A stretch of DNA of 64,000 nucleotides from an uncultured Bacteroidales bacterium (GTDB lineage Bacteria; Bacteroidota; Bacteroidia; Bacteroidales; UBA932). The stretch covers positions 62,001-126,000 of the forward strand of contig CALUPT010000006.1 of assembly GCA_944322715.1 (NCBI GenBank), read 5' to 3'. The position numbers were made by a program, and so were the translations under genes. The notes beneath the pieces were generated by a model, which was not told the DNA's origin, made no database searches, and worked only from the letters and a program-made list of their open reading frames with translations. Shown piece after piece: positions 35,582 to 44,160 of the stretch. How positions within the stretch are numbered: the stretch's first letter is position 1; each line of letters opens with the position of its first letter.

Positions 35582-35589
35582 CAAATATA
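35582..35589 (-). promoter_or_regulatory. -7 box of the SUI1-ubiE operon
   Basis: On the - strand TATATTTG fits TAnnTTTG and lies 20 nt upstream of the SUI1-family start at 35562, supporting that start. No convincing -33 element is visible. Confidence 0.55.
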
Positions 35590-35697
35590 GGCATTCTCTG
35601 CGATATTTGGCTCCGCCATATCTCTGTATCCGCCCTCGCCCGCTTGTCGCCCGCTTCCCGGCAAGTTTCTCGGCAAGCGCTCGGCATGACAAATAAA

Positions 35698-35729
35698 TTT
35701 GTTCCGCTCTCGGCTTCTTCCTATATTTG
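35698..35729 (+). promoter_or_regulatory. Promoter of the DUF2723 gene
   Basis: TTTG at 35698-35701, a 20-nt spacer and TATATTTG at 35722-35729 form a consensus Bacteroidota promoter. It lies about 93 nt before the start chosen at 35823 and divergent from the SUI1 operon. Confidence 0.75.
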
Positions 35730-35822
35730 CAGGTTTATTGATGTTTCCGTCCTGAAAATGCCGCATTGCTGCATGTCACCTGCAGAACGGCATGGACGAT
35801 TAACGGTTATGTATCTACGATA

Positions 35823-38800
35823 ATGGATAACGGAAAATTCAATCTCTGGAACAGGATTTCGGCTGCGGCTGTGTTTGTAGTGGCGGCCATCACCTATCTG
35901 ATGACCATAGAGCCCTCTGCCTCATTCTGGGACTGCGGGGAGTTCATAGCATCTTCATACAAGCTGGAAGTCGGACACCCTCCTGGAAACCCGGTGTTCC
36001 AGTTGGTGGCAAGGTTCTTTACCATGTTCACGGACAACATGCATGCGGCTGTGGCGGTGAATGCGATGAGCGCCATTTGCTCGGCCCTGACTATATTCTT
36101 CCTCTATCTGACCATCGTCTTCCTTGCCAAAAGGCTTGTCCGTCCCGATGCCGATGGGAGATGGTCTGTCGGACAGGCACTGGCAATCTATGGCTCGGGT
36201 GTTGTGGGGGCGCTTGCATACTGTTTCTCGGACACATTCTGGTTCTCCGCCGTGGAAGGAGAGGTCTATGCGATGTCATCCCTCGTGACCGCGCTTGTGT
36301 TCTGGGCCATGACCAAATGGTACGAGCAGGCCGACACCCCGTATGCAAACCGGTGGATTGTGCTCATATCATTCCTTATGGGACTGTCCATCGGCATCCA
36401 TCTGCTGAACCTGCTCGCCATACCTGCCCTTGTATTCCTCTATTATTACAGGAAACGGGAGGATGCCGGATATACTTTCCGTGAATACGTGAAGATATTT
36501 GCCATCGGCTGCATTATCCTGGCCATCATACTCTTCATAGTCATTCCTTTCCTGCCGAAGACCGCAGCGTACGTCGACCTGTTCTTCGTGAACGTGCTCG
36601 GTCTGCCTTTCAATACTGGTGCCGCCTTCTTCATGGCAGTCCTTCTCGGGCTGTGCTTCTGGGGGCTTTTCCTTACGATGAAGAAAGAGAAGGTATTCGC
36701 CAATACCGTGCTTCTCTGCTTTACTATGATAATCATAGGGTTCTCCATATTCTCAATCATTATCATCAGGTCTTCTGTCAAGACACCGACCAACGAGTAC
36801 CAGCCGGACAATCCTTTCACTTTGGTGAGATATCTCGGCCGCGAGCAGTACGGGAGCAACCCTCTCATCTACGGGCAGTATTTCGATGCTCCGTATGACA
36901 TAGAGATTCCAAAGTACTGGGCCCCGCTGGGAGACAGGTATGTCAGGACGGATGGGCAGATAACCCCCGTATATTCATCCGAGGGCAAGATGTTCTTCCC
37001 GAGGATGTGGGCGACCAGCCCGGATGGCCGGTATGAGGAGTTCTATGAGGTCTATATGGATGGCAAGGGGAAGACCATCCCGGGACAGACCTACAAGAAG
37101 CCGACTTTCGGCGCCAACCTCAAGTTCTTCTTCGACTATCAGCTCAACTGGATGTACTGGAGATATTTCATGTGGAACTTTGCAGGGAGGCAGAACGACA
37201 TACACAGCCCGACTCCCGGCGAACTGTTCACAGGCAACTGGGAGAGCGGGATAGGGTTCATCGACAAGGCAAGGCTCGGGGACCAGAGCGATGCCCCTGC
37301 ATATCTCAGGGACAACAGGGCGAAGAACCATTATTACATGCTGCCTCTGCTGCTCGGCATCATCGGCATCTTCTTCCAGTTCGCAAGGGACAAGAGAGGG
37401 TCGTGGGTGACTTTCCTCATGTTCTTCATGACCGGGATAGCCATCGTGATCTATCTCAACCAGCCTCCTTACCAGGTGAGGGAGAGGGACTACGCGTACG
37501 CCGGGTCTTTCTATGCCTTCTCGATATGGATAGGGCTTGCCGTGCTGGCCCTGTATTCGTGGATTTCCGGGAGCCTGTCGCGCAGTCCTGCGGCAAGGAC
37601 GGCCGTGGCAGCCGCCGTGTCGGCCGCCTGCCTCGGAGTGCCGGTGCTGATGGCGCAGCAGAACTGGGATGACCATGACAGGAGCAACCGCGCTACGGCA
37701 GTGGAGATGGCAAGGAACTATCTCAATTCGGTAGGTCCTCAGGGTATCCTGATAACACACGGTGACAATGACACCTTCCCTCTGTGGTATGCCCAGGAGG
37801 TCGAGGAGGTCAGGACGGATGTCCGTATATGCAACACATCCCTGTTAGGTACGGACTGGCATATCGACCAGATGAAATATGCCTGCAACGAATCGCAGCC
37901 TCTTCCTCTGACTGTGGGGGCGGAGCAGTATCTGTACGGCACCAACGAGTTCATCTATATCTACGATACCCGCGACACCATTATCCCTATATCTACGGTA
38001 ATGGATGTGTTCAAGCATCCCAAGGCCAAGATAGAGCTTACGAGCGGGAGGATGGTGGACTACATAATGTCGAGGAAGATATCGGTTCCGGTCAACAGGG
38101 AAAATGTCATCCGGTACGGGATACTCGAAGAGAAATATGCGGACCTCATTCCGGATGAGATCGTGCTCACAATGCCTGCGGACAAGGACTATATCACCAA
38201 GCCGGAGCTGTTCATGCTCGATTTGCTGTCCAACTATCAGTGGGACCGTCCGATCAACCTGCTGAACATGGGAGGAGACATCAACATGGGCATCAAGGAA
38301 TACCTGATGTACGAGGGATTCTCCTACAAGTTCGTGCCTGTGAAGAACAGAATGAAGCAGACCGACATCGGGTTTGCCGATGCGGATGACCTCTATTACA
38401 AGGTGAATTCGGTGTTTGAATGGGATGCCCTGAAGAGGACGGACTATTTCGCGGATTACCAGAATTTCTATACTTTCTGCGGGGTAATGTCGCAGAGGGG
38501 AGTGTTCCTGAATGTCGCGAAAGAACAGATGAAGGCAGGGTATCCGGAAAGGGCCCTTGAAGTCCTGGACAAATGTCAGGAATGTGTGCCGGAGTCAGTA
38601 TATCCTTTGGACATATCATACATGGGTTTCATCAACGAGCGGAATGTGCTGGAGATGATAGCGCTCTACTACGATGCCGGCGCTCCCGACAAGGGGCTTG
38701 CCCTTGCGCAGAGGTTTGCGGATGAACTTCTCGTGTCGGCGAAATTCTATATGGAGTTCTACGATTATGCCCGGAGCAATTTCGAGGAGACATGCCACTA

Positions 38801-38903
38801 TATATTCTATGCGGCGGATATCCTGAAACAGAACGGGGACAATGAAGAGGCGGAGGCGATGGAGAAGTCCCTTGACGACCTTGTCTCCATTGTGGCCGGA
38901 TGA
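35823..38903 (+). CDS. DUF2723 multi-pass membrane protein, putative glycosyltransferase-like
   Basis: I use ATG 35823 (MDNGKFNLWNRISAAAVF), giving 1026 residues. The N-terminal domain is DUF2723, related in layout to protein O-mannosyltransferases: a first helix, then TIEPSASFWDCGEFIASSYKLEVGHPPGNPVFQLVARFF with the Asp/Glu pair that opens the family, and about a dozen helices up to residue 620. The remaining 400 residues face the periplasm, contain conserved ITHGDNDTFPLWYAQEVE and LLNTDWH-like segments, and end in TPR-like helices. In Bacteroidota such proteins are linked with envelope glycosylation, but the exact reaction is unproven. It is a single-gene unit. Confidence 0.85.
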   Translation: MDNGKFNLWNRISAAAVFVVAAITYLMTIEPSASFWDCGEFIASSYKLEVGHPPGNPVFQLVARFFTMFTDNMHAAVAVNAMSAICSALTIFFLYLTIVFLAKRLVRPDADGRWSVGQALAIYGSGVVGALAYCFSDTFWFSAVEGEVYAMSSLVTALVFWAMTKWYEQADTPYANRWIVLISFLMGLSIGIHLLNLLAIPALVFLYYYRKREDAGYTFREYVKIFAIGCIILAIILFIVIPFLPKTAAYVDLFFVNVLGLPFNTGAAFFMAVLLGLCFWGLFLTMKKEKVFANTVLLCFTMIIIGFSIFSIIIIRSSVKTPTNEYQPDNPFTLVRYLGREQYGSNPLIYGQYFDAPYDIEIPKYWAPLGDRYVRTDGQITPVYSSEGKMFFPRMWATSPDGRYEEFYEVYMDGKGKTIPGQTYKKPTFGANLKFFFDYQLNWMYWRYFMWNFAGRQNDIHSPTPGELFTGNWESGIGFIDKARLGDQSDAPAYLRDNRAKNHYYMLPLLLGIIGIFFQFARDKRGSWVTFLMFFMTGIAIVIYLNQPPYQVRERDYAYAGSFYAFSIWIGLAVLALYSWISGSLSRSPAARTAVAAAVSAACLGVPVLMAQQNWDDHDRSNRATAVEMARNYLNSVGPQGILITHGDNDTFPLWYAQEVEEVRTDVRICNTSLLGTDWHIDQMKYACNESQPLPLTVGAEQYLYGTNEFIYIYDTRDTIIPISTVMDVFKHPKAKIELTSGRMVDYIMSRKISVPVNRENVIRYGILEEKYADLIPDEIVLTMPADKDYITKPELFMLDLLSNYQWDRPINLLNMGGDINMGIKEYLMYEGFSYKFVPVKNRMKQTDIGFADADDLYYKVNSVFEWDALKRTDYFADYQNFYTFCGVMSQRGVFLNVAKEQMKAGYPERALEVLDKCQECVPESVYPLDISYMGFINERNVLEMIALYYDAGAPDKGLALAQRFADELLVSAKFYMEFYDYARSNFEETCHYIFYAADILKQNGDNEEAEAMEKSLDDLVSIVAG

Positions 38904-38944
38904 CAATGATAATAAATCCGTCGGACCGGCGATAGGGCCGGGAT

Positions 38945-39910
38945 CTAACGCCGGAGCCGGACGAAGATGCTCAGCGGCAGGTTCTTGCCGAAACTGTCCC
39001 TGAGCACGAGTTCCCCGCATTCGAGATCCTTGTATCCGGTCTTCAGACAGAATGCCTGCCTTACGAGAGTCTCTCCCAGGACTGCCGAATATCCGTTGGA
39101 ATACAGGTTGAGGACGAGGAAACTGTCCACAGGGGCGAGAATCCTGTCGACATGCTCCAGAAGGTCGAAAAGACATTCGTCCAGTTTCCATTTTTCCCCA
39201 TCCGGCCCGTGTCCGTATGCAGGCGGATCCAGGATTATGCCCTGATAGACATTGCCTCTGCGGGCTTCTCTCCCCGCGAATTTCATGGCATCCTCGATGA
39301 CCCATCTGATATTGTCATATCCGCTGATTTCCATGTTGTTGCGGGCCCAGGTGACTACCTGCCTTACGGAGTCGAGATGGGTGACATCGGCCCCGGCCGC
39401 CTTTGCCGCCAGAGATGCCGCCCCGGTATATGCGAAAAGGTTCAGCACTTTGGGCCTCCCGGATATTCCTTTCCGGTCCCGGGCGGTCTGGTCCGTATCC
39501 TTCCCTGCTGACTTGCCGGCAAGGGCTTTGGTCTGTCTGTAGATATATTCCCAGTTCGGGGCCTGTTCGGGAAAGACCCCTACATGCTTGAAGGCCGTCA
39601 GTCCAAGCCTCAGGGAGAAATCGAGTCCGGGCTGTTCCCCCCTGTACCGTACGACCCACTGGTCATCCATTTTCCTGAGCCTTTCCCATGTCCCGCTGTC
39701 CTCTTTCCCCGCCTTGCCGAACCCTGCCCCGGCCTTGAAGTGCGTATGCACTGTCCTGTTCCATTCGTCTTCGGACAATGTCTTGTCCCATAATGCTTTC
39801 GGCTCAGGTCTGGAGAGATAGTATCTGCCGAATCTCTCCAATTTCTCGAAATTGCCCGAGTCTATGAGTTCATAGTCTTTCCAGAATTCTCCAGGTGATT
39901 CTATAGTCAT
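38945..39910 (-). CDS. Class I SAM-dependent RNA methyltransferase, RlmI/RlmK-like
   Basis: The 321-residue protein has a methyltransferase core of the RlmI/RlmK type: VLNLFAYTGAASLAAKAAGADVTHLDSVRQVVTWARNNMEISG as the SAM site, then the catalytic segment IILDPPAYGHGPDGEKWKL and ILAPVDSFLVLNLYSNGYS. No N-terminal PUA domain is present. Proteins of this form are annotated as rRNA methyltransferases in Bacteroidota, but the modified base is not certain. It is followed by a DUF456 gene on the same strand further upstream. Confidence 0.82.
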   Translation of the reverse strand: MTIESPGEFWKDYELIDSGNFEKLERFGRYYLSRPEPKALWDKTLSEDEWNRTVHTHFKAGAGFGKAGKEDSGTWERLRKMDDQWVVRYRGEQPGLDFSLRLGLTAFKHVGVFPEQAPNWEYIYRQTKALAGKSAGKDTDQTARDRKGISGRPKVLNLFAYTGAASLAAKAAGADVTHLDSVRQVVTWARNNMEISGYDNIRWVIEDAMKFAGREARRGNVYQGIILDPPAYGHGPDGEKWKLDECLFDLLEHVDRILAPVDSFLVLNLYSNGYSAVLGETLVRQAFCLKTGYKDLECGELVLRDSFGKNLPLSIFVRLRR

Positions 39911-39938
39911 GTCCGATATATGCGAGTTATGTGATACC

Positions 39939-40427
39939 TTAGATATACACTATTATGTAATACATCATTATTCCGCAGACTATCAGCTTCATCCCTGTTC
40001 CTGCAAGAAATCCTATGAATGCCCCCAAGGCTGATTTCAGGGCGGTGCCTGTGCTTTTCCCCGCGAAAATCAGTTCGGCGATGAACGCTCCGAGCAGAGA
40101 GCCGAGAAGCATTCCTACAGGAGGGATGAACAGTCCTGCTACAAGTCCTATCGTGGCGCCGATGGAGGCATATTTGCTGCCTCCGGTCACCTTCGTGAAA
40201 TATGCCGGGACAACATAGTCGAGTACGGAGACGATGATGACAATCCCGAGCCATACGAGAAGCAGGGTCAGGGACATCTCTTCGCCCGCACCGTTGGTTC
40301 CTCCCCAGAAAAAGAGCAGCAACAGACCCACCCAGCTTACAGGAGGTCCCGGCAAAGCCGGGGCGATGCTGCCGATTATGCCTATGATCCCGCACAGGAC
40401 TGCCAGAATGGCGATGAACACTTCCAT
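39939..40427 (-). CDS. DUF456 small membrane protein
   Basis: This 162-residue protein is almost wholly hydrophobic. It matches DUF456 in the opening CGIIGIIGSIAPALPGPPVSWVG and in the glycine-rich KYASIGATIGLVAGLFIPPVGMLLGSLLGAFIAEL segment, which resembles glycine-zipper helices. Its function is unknown. It lies between an M24 aminopeptidase and a methyltransferase on the - strand. Confidence 0.85.
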   Translation of the reverse strand: MEVFIAILAVLCGIIGIIGSIAPALPGPPVSWVGLLLLFFWGGTNGAGEEMSLTLLLVWLGIVIIVSVLDYVVPAYFTKVTGGSKYASIGATIGLVAGLFIPPVGMLLGSLLGAFIAELIFAGKSTGTALKSALGAFIGFLAGTGMKLIVCGIMMYYIIVYI

Positions 40428-40462
40428 TTTGCTTTCTTTTAGATATGGCCGGTACGTCGGGG

Positions 40463-41932
40463 TTACAGTATTTCCCGCTCTTTCTCCATGATTTCCTCTA
40501 TCTCGGAAGACTTGATCGGAAGCCGTCTCGATCCGGGACGTCTCGCCCCGTCAGATGTGATGAGCACATCATCTTCCAGACGGATGCCGCCGAAGTCATG
40601 GTATGATTCGAGGGCGGAATAGTTTACGAAATCCCTGCCGGTCCCTTCCATCTTCCATTTCCGGATGAGGGCAGGTATGAAATATATTCCCGGCTCATCC
40701 GTCACGACATGTCCGGGCTGCAGCCTGCGTGCCATCCTGAGACTGCCGAGTCCAGGCTGGGATGCGCGTTTCTGGTCTTCGTCATATCCCACGTAGTCTT
40801 CTCCGAGGTCCTCCATGTCGTGGACATCCAATCCCATGTTGTGTCCCAGTCCGTGGGGCATGAACAGTCCTGCAATGCCTGCGGCAACCATCTCGTCCAC
40901 ATCCCCCCTGACAAGTTTCAGCCCGGAAAGCCCTTCCAGGATGTGCCTTGCCACCGCAAGGTGGACCTGCCTGTATGTCACTCCGGGTTTGGCGAGGCTG
41001 AATGCCAGTTCATTGGCGGATTCGACTATGTCGTATATGTCTTTCTGTTTCTGCGTGAATTTCCCGCTGCACGGATATGTACGAGTGAAGTCCGAAGCAT
41101 AGTGGGAGTTGCTTTCCGCGCCGGCATCTATGAGCAGCATCCTGCCCGGAGTGATGATCTGGCCGTGCGAATGGTTATGGAGGGTTTCCCCGTTCTGGGA
41201 CAGGATTGTCGTGAAGGATACGCCCCAGCCTTTGGATATGGTGATTCCCTCCATCCTCCCGACAATGTCCTGCTCCCGTGCCCCAGGACGGCATCCCCGG
41301 CGTGCTTCGGTATGCATCAGGTATCCTATGTCGCAGGCCTTGTCTATCTCCTCTATCTCGCATTCTTCCTTGATCAGACGCATTGAGATGACGGCCTTGA
41401 CGAGTTCCTCCGATGCGGAGACAGCCTTGCCGCAGCAGCCGTGTCCCCCTGCCACGGGAGCTACCTTGCGTATGCACTCCGCCGGCACTTCCAGGAGGGA
41501 AGCCATCTTCAGGGTGTTGTAGTATCGTGAGGCCGGCAGGAAATGCACTGTCCTTCCCTGTGACCTGGCTGCACGTACCGCCTTGTCGAAATCCGCGTAC
41601 TGCGCAGAACATGACACCCCGATGCGTTCCGCCTTGCCTGCCACATCCGGCTGCGGACCCATCCAGATGATGTCATCGATGTCCGTATCGTTCCCGTAGA
41701 TGCATTCCTCCCCGCTGTCCAGATCGAGGATGGCTGCAAAGCATGGCTCATCTATCCCCCAGAAATACAGGAACGTGCTGTCCTGCCTGAACCTGTAGTC
41801 ATTGCCCCTGTAGTTCTGCGGAGCCTCGGCGTTTCCGAGGAAAGCGGCTATCCCCCGTCTTCCTTCTGGGATGGAGGACATTCTCTCCAGCAGTGTCCTT
41901 CTCCTTCTCACATATACATCTTTATCGAACAT
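40463..41932 (-). CDS. Xaa-Pro aminopeptidase, M24B family
   Basis: The 489-residue protein has an N-terminal creatinase-like domain with RFRQDSTFLYFWGIDEPC and a C-terminal pita-bread domain. The metal ligands appear in LLIDAGAESNSHYASDFTRTYP (two Asp), HGLGHNMGLDVHD (His), VVTDEPGIYF (Glu) and IRLEDDVLI (Glu). It removes an N-terminal residue before proline. The length is normal for PepP-like enzymes and no signal peptide is present, so it is cytoplasmic. It could process peptides imported by a peptide-type SusCD system, although it lies far from that locus. Confidence 0.93.
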   Translation of the reverse strand: MFDKDVYVRRRRTLLERMSSIPEGRRGIAAFLGNAEAPQNYRGNDYRFRQDSTFLYFWGIDEPCFAAILDLDSGEECIYGNDTDIDDIIWMGPQPDVAGKAERIGVSCSAQYADFDKAVRAARSQGRTVHFLPASRYYNTLKMASLLEVPAECIRKVAPVAGGHGCCGKAVSASEELVKAVISMRLIKEECEIEEIDKACDIGYLMHTEARRGCRPGAREQDIVGRMEGITISKGWGVSFTTILSQNGETLHNHSHGQIITPGRMLLIDAGAESNSHYASDFTRTYPCSGKFTQKQKDIYDIVESANELAFSLAKPGVTYRQVHLAVARHILEGLSGLKLVRGDVDEMVAAGIAGLFMPHGLGHNMGLDVHDMEDLGEDYVGYDEDQKRASQPGLGSLRMARRLQPGHVVTDEPGIYFIPALIRKWKMEGTGRDFVNYSALESYHDFGGIRLEDDVLITSDGARRPGSRRLPIKSSEIEEIMEKEREIL

Positions 41933-41984
41933 ATCTGTATGTTTTTTTGTTTCGGTTTTGTGTGCACCAGATCTTTCGGCTTCC

Positions 41985-42046
41985 TGTCATTCTGAGCGTC
42001 AGCGAAGAATCTGATGCTTCAGATCCTTCAGATCCTTCACTCCGCT
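41985..42046 (+). repeat. Dispersed intergenic repeat, copy 2 (composite)
   Basis: TGTCATTCTGAGCG (41985-41998) and AGCGAAGAATCTGATG form a copy of the repeat seen at 21218. It is followed by the inverted half CAGATCCTTCAGATCCTTC, in which an 8-9 nt unit is tandemly doubled. The element lies between the M24 peptidase and the DUF4251 gene, in a 235-nt gap that otherwise contains only the leader hairpin at 42130. Confidence 0.6.
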
Positions 42047-42129
42047 ACAAAAGACGAAGATAATGAATTTTCCGTAAAAACATCTCCGGGAAATGCAAGA
42101 TTGCGGCATGGGCATTGTTTTATATACGG

Positions 42130-42147
42130 TCCGGCCGAACGGCCGGA
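42130..42147 (+). promoter_or_regulatory. Perfect GC-rich hairpin in the DUF4251 leader
   Basis: TCCGGCCG and CGGCCGGA form a perfect 8-bp stem with only AA between them, 20 nt before the DUF4251 start. It is too close to the start to be an ordinary terminator of an upstream gene on this strand. It may affect leader RNA stability or be a protein-binding palindrome. Confidence 0.4.
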
Positions 42148-42167
42148 TCGGGAAAAAGGTTAGGTTT

Positions 42168-42767
42168 ATGAGACGTTTGATCACACTTATCGCCATTGTG
42201 CTGTCGGCGGGGCTGACGGCACTGGCACAGGACAAGACGACTTTGCAGGACCGGATTGACCAGTGGAAAAACTATATGGAAGAGTTCCGGCAGAGACAGG
42301 AGCCTGACAGGGTGGCGGCCGGGATACTTGATACCCTGCAGTGGAACCAGGCTGGAAATGCCGTGGCCCGCAAGTCGTTTGTTATCGAAGCGGATGCCGT
42401 GACTTTCAGGAACGGCGCGAGAATCATTGTCAATTCCATGACGAATTTCATCGCCGTGGATGGGGACAGGGGAGTGGTCCAGATCTCCCCGAGCAATTTC
42501 TCGGCAGGCCCTAACGGGGTCGGCGGAATCACCGTGGATGGCACCGTTTCCAACTATCAGGTGACTACCGACAAGAAAGGGGTCATGCACATTTCGATGA
42601 ATGTGACAGGAGCTGTCATCAATGCTTCTGTAGACATTTCTCTGTATCCGGGGTCAGACCAGGCCCATGTCACGGTCTCTCCGAATTTCAATTCCCGGAC
42701 AATCAGGATAGACGGGACGCTTGTCCCTTACAGTTCATCCAGAATTGTCGAAGGCATATCCATCTGA
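42168..42767 (+). CDS. DUF4251 secreted protein
   Basis: I use ATG 42168 (MRRLITLIAIVLSAGLTALAQ), which starts a proper signal peptide and gives 199 residues. The body has the DUF4251 pattern: ARKSFVIEADAVTFRNGARIIVNSMTNFIAVDGDRGVVQ, then GPNGVGGITVDGTVSNYQVTTDKKGVMHISMNVTG. The family is periplasmic or secreted in Bacteroidota and of unknown function. It is the first of three small secreted-protein genes 12-21 nt apart. Confidence 0.85.
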   Translation: MRRLITLIAIVLSAGLTALAQDKTTLQDRIDQWKNYMEEFRQRQEPDRVAAGILDTLQWNQAGNAVARKSFVIEADAVTFRNGARIIVNSMTNFIAVDGDRGVVQISPSNFSAGPNGVGGITVDGTVSNYQVTTDKKGVMHISMNVTGAVINASVDISLYPGSDQAHVTVSPNFNSRTIRIDGTLVPYSSSRIVEGISI

Positions 42768-42788
42768 CATGTTAAAAGGAGGTAGACA

Positions 42789-43463
42789 ATGAAAAGGATT
42801 ATTATACTGGCTGTGCTTGCGGCTGCTGCCGTCGCCTGCCGCAAGGAACCGTCGCCATCCATGTATGATGGCGAATTCCTGGTCTATACGTCACGCAGTG
42901 ACCAGGTGCAGGATTTTTCCGTCTACAATACGTTCACTGTGGCGGACAGCCTGCTTTATATCGAGGGCAACCGGGGACAGATGGAACTGGACTCGTGGTG
43001 CCGGAACGTGAGGGCGCAGTATATTGCCGCCATGGAGGATCTCGGGTACACGTACGTGGATACAGGCAAGCTCGACAGCGACCAGACAGTGGCCGTGCCT
43101 GAAGGGACTTCCGCCGATCTCGGGATACAGATATCGTATATTGTATCCACGGACTATTTCACGGCCCATGTGCCGTATGACCCTTACTGGTGGTACGGCT
43201 ATCCGGGCTACTGGTATCCCGGCTATTGGGGCAACTGGGGAGGGTGGTACTGTTCTTTCCCTGTCACCTACAGCTATTCGACCCAGTCGCTGCTTGCCGA
43301 AATGGTTGACCTTACTGCAGAGGAGGGGGATGACAAGGACCTCCCTGTCGTGTGGAACAGTTTCATTGATGGCAATATAGGCAATTCCCGCAATGACATG
43401 GCGCGTTTCAGCCGGGGAATAGCCCAGTCTTTCGCCCAGTCCGGGTATCTTGACAGGAAATAG
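42789..43463 (+). CDS. DUF4136 lipoprotein with an aromatic/Gly tract
   Basis: The 224-residue lipoprotein (IILAVLAAAAVACRKEP) resembles DUF4136: SVYNTFTVADSLLYI, then AQYIAAMEDLGYTYVDTG and a C-terminal VVWNSFIDGNIGNS. Within it, residues about 130-155 form a tract of Tyr, Trp, Gly and Pro (YDPYWWYGYPGYWYPGYW). The family is probably an envelope lipoprotein, with unknown function. It lies 21 nt after the DUF4251 gene and 12 nt before a small barrel gene. Confidence 0.8.
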   Translation: MKRIIILAVLAAAAVACRKEPSPSMYDGEFLVYTSRSDQVQDFSVYNTFTVADSLLYIEGNRGQMELDSWCRNVRAQYIAAMEDLGYTYVDTGKLDSDQTVAVPEGTSADLGIQISYIVSTDYFTAHVPYDPYWWYGYPGYWYPGYWGNWGGWYCSFPVTYSYSTQSLLAEMVDLTAEEGDDKDLPVVWNSFIDGNIGNSRNDMARFSRGIAQSFAQSGYLDRK

Positions 43464-43475
43464 AGGAGGAAGGTT

Positions 43476-44090
43476 ATGAAAACAATGTTAAAAGCAATGA
43501 TATTGACTGCGGTTCTGTTCGTTTTTTCAGCCGCAGCGGCAGATGCCCAGCCAGGGAGACGCTTCTATGTCGATGCAGGCTGGCAGTTCAACGGTACCGT
43601 CGGAAATGATTTCGCATCGAACGGAAACGGGTGGGGAGCATATATAGAGGGAGGATATTATGTGCTTCCGCGCATTGCCGTGGGACTTTTCGGCAGTTTC
43701 AATACCAACAACGAGTATGTCCCGCGCTGCACATACATGGGAGAGAACGGCTCGGCCCTGACTACCGACAAGGTCAATTCCATATACCAGGTGCCGTTCG
43801 GTGCGACATTGAGGTACAGGTTCAGCTACAAGGTTTTCCAGCCTTATATCCAGGCCAAGCTCGGTGCGAACTATGCGCAGGAGTACTCCTATATGCCTAC
43901 AATGGCATACGTGGATGAACAGTGGGGTTTCTATGCTTCTCCGGAGATAGGCTTTACCTGGCATCCGTTCCACAGGAGCAACTTCGGATTCCAGTTTGCG
44001 GCATACTACAGCTATGCCACCAACCGCAGCAATGGTTTCGGTCTGAACGGCATCGACAATGTCGGCTTCAAGCTCGGAGTCTCGTTCTGA
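43476..44090 (+). CDS. Small outer-membrane beta-barrel protein
   Basis: The 204-residue protein has a cleavable signal (LTAVLFVFSAAAADAQ). Its 8-strand barrel pattern is typical of OmpX/OmpA-like porin families, with AYIEGGYYVLPRIAVGLFGSFN, FGATLRYRFSYKVFQPYIQAKLG and the closing VGFKLGVSF ending in Phe. The function is not evident. It is the last of the three-gene unit and is followed by a terminator. Confidence 0.8.
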   Translation: MKTMLKAMILTAVLFVFSAAAADAQPGRRFYVDAGWQFNGTVGNDFASNGNGWGAYIEGGYYVLPRIAVGLFGSFNTNNEYVPRCTYMGENGSALTTDKVNSIYQVPFGATLRYRFSYKVFQPYIQAKLGANYAQEYSYMPTMAYVDEQWGFYASPEIGFTWHPFHRSNFGFQFAAYYSYATNRSNGFGLNGIDNVGFKLGVSF

Positions 44091-44131
44091 TGCATCTGCG
44101 CCTGCCGGAAGCAGGCTTATATATACACGGA

Positions 44132-44160
44132 GAGCGGCCCTGCTGAGCCGCTCTTTTTTA
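44132..44160 (+). terminator. Terminator after the three secreted-protein genes
   Basis: GAGCGGC (44132-44138) and GCCGCTC (44147-44153) form a 7-bp stem with an 8-nt loop, followed by TTTTTT. It lies between the convergent barrel gene and the GH92 gene, and the T run overlaps the GH92 stop codon. Confidence 0.8.

Noticed and set aside
42017..42040. Tandem GATCCTTCA units as a possible CRISPR-like array.
   Set aside because: There are only two adjacent short units with no spacers. They belong to the dispersed intergenic repeat.
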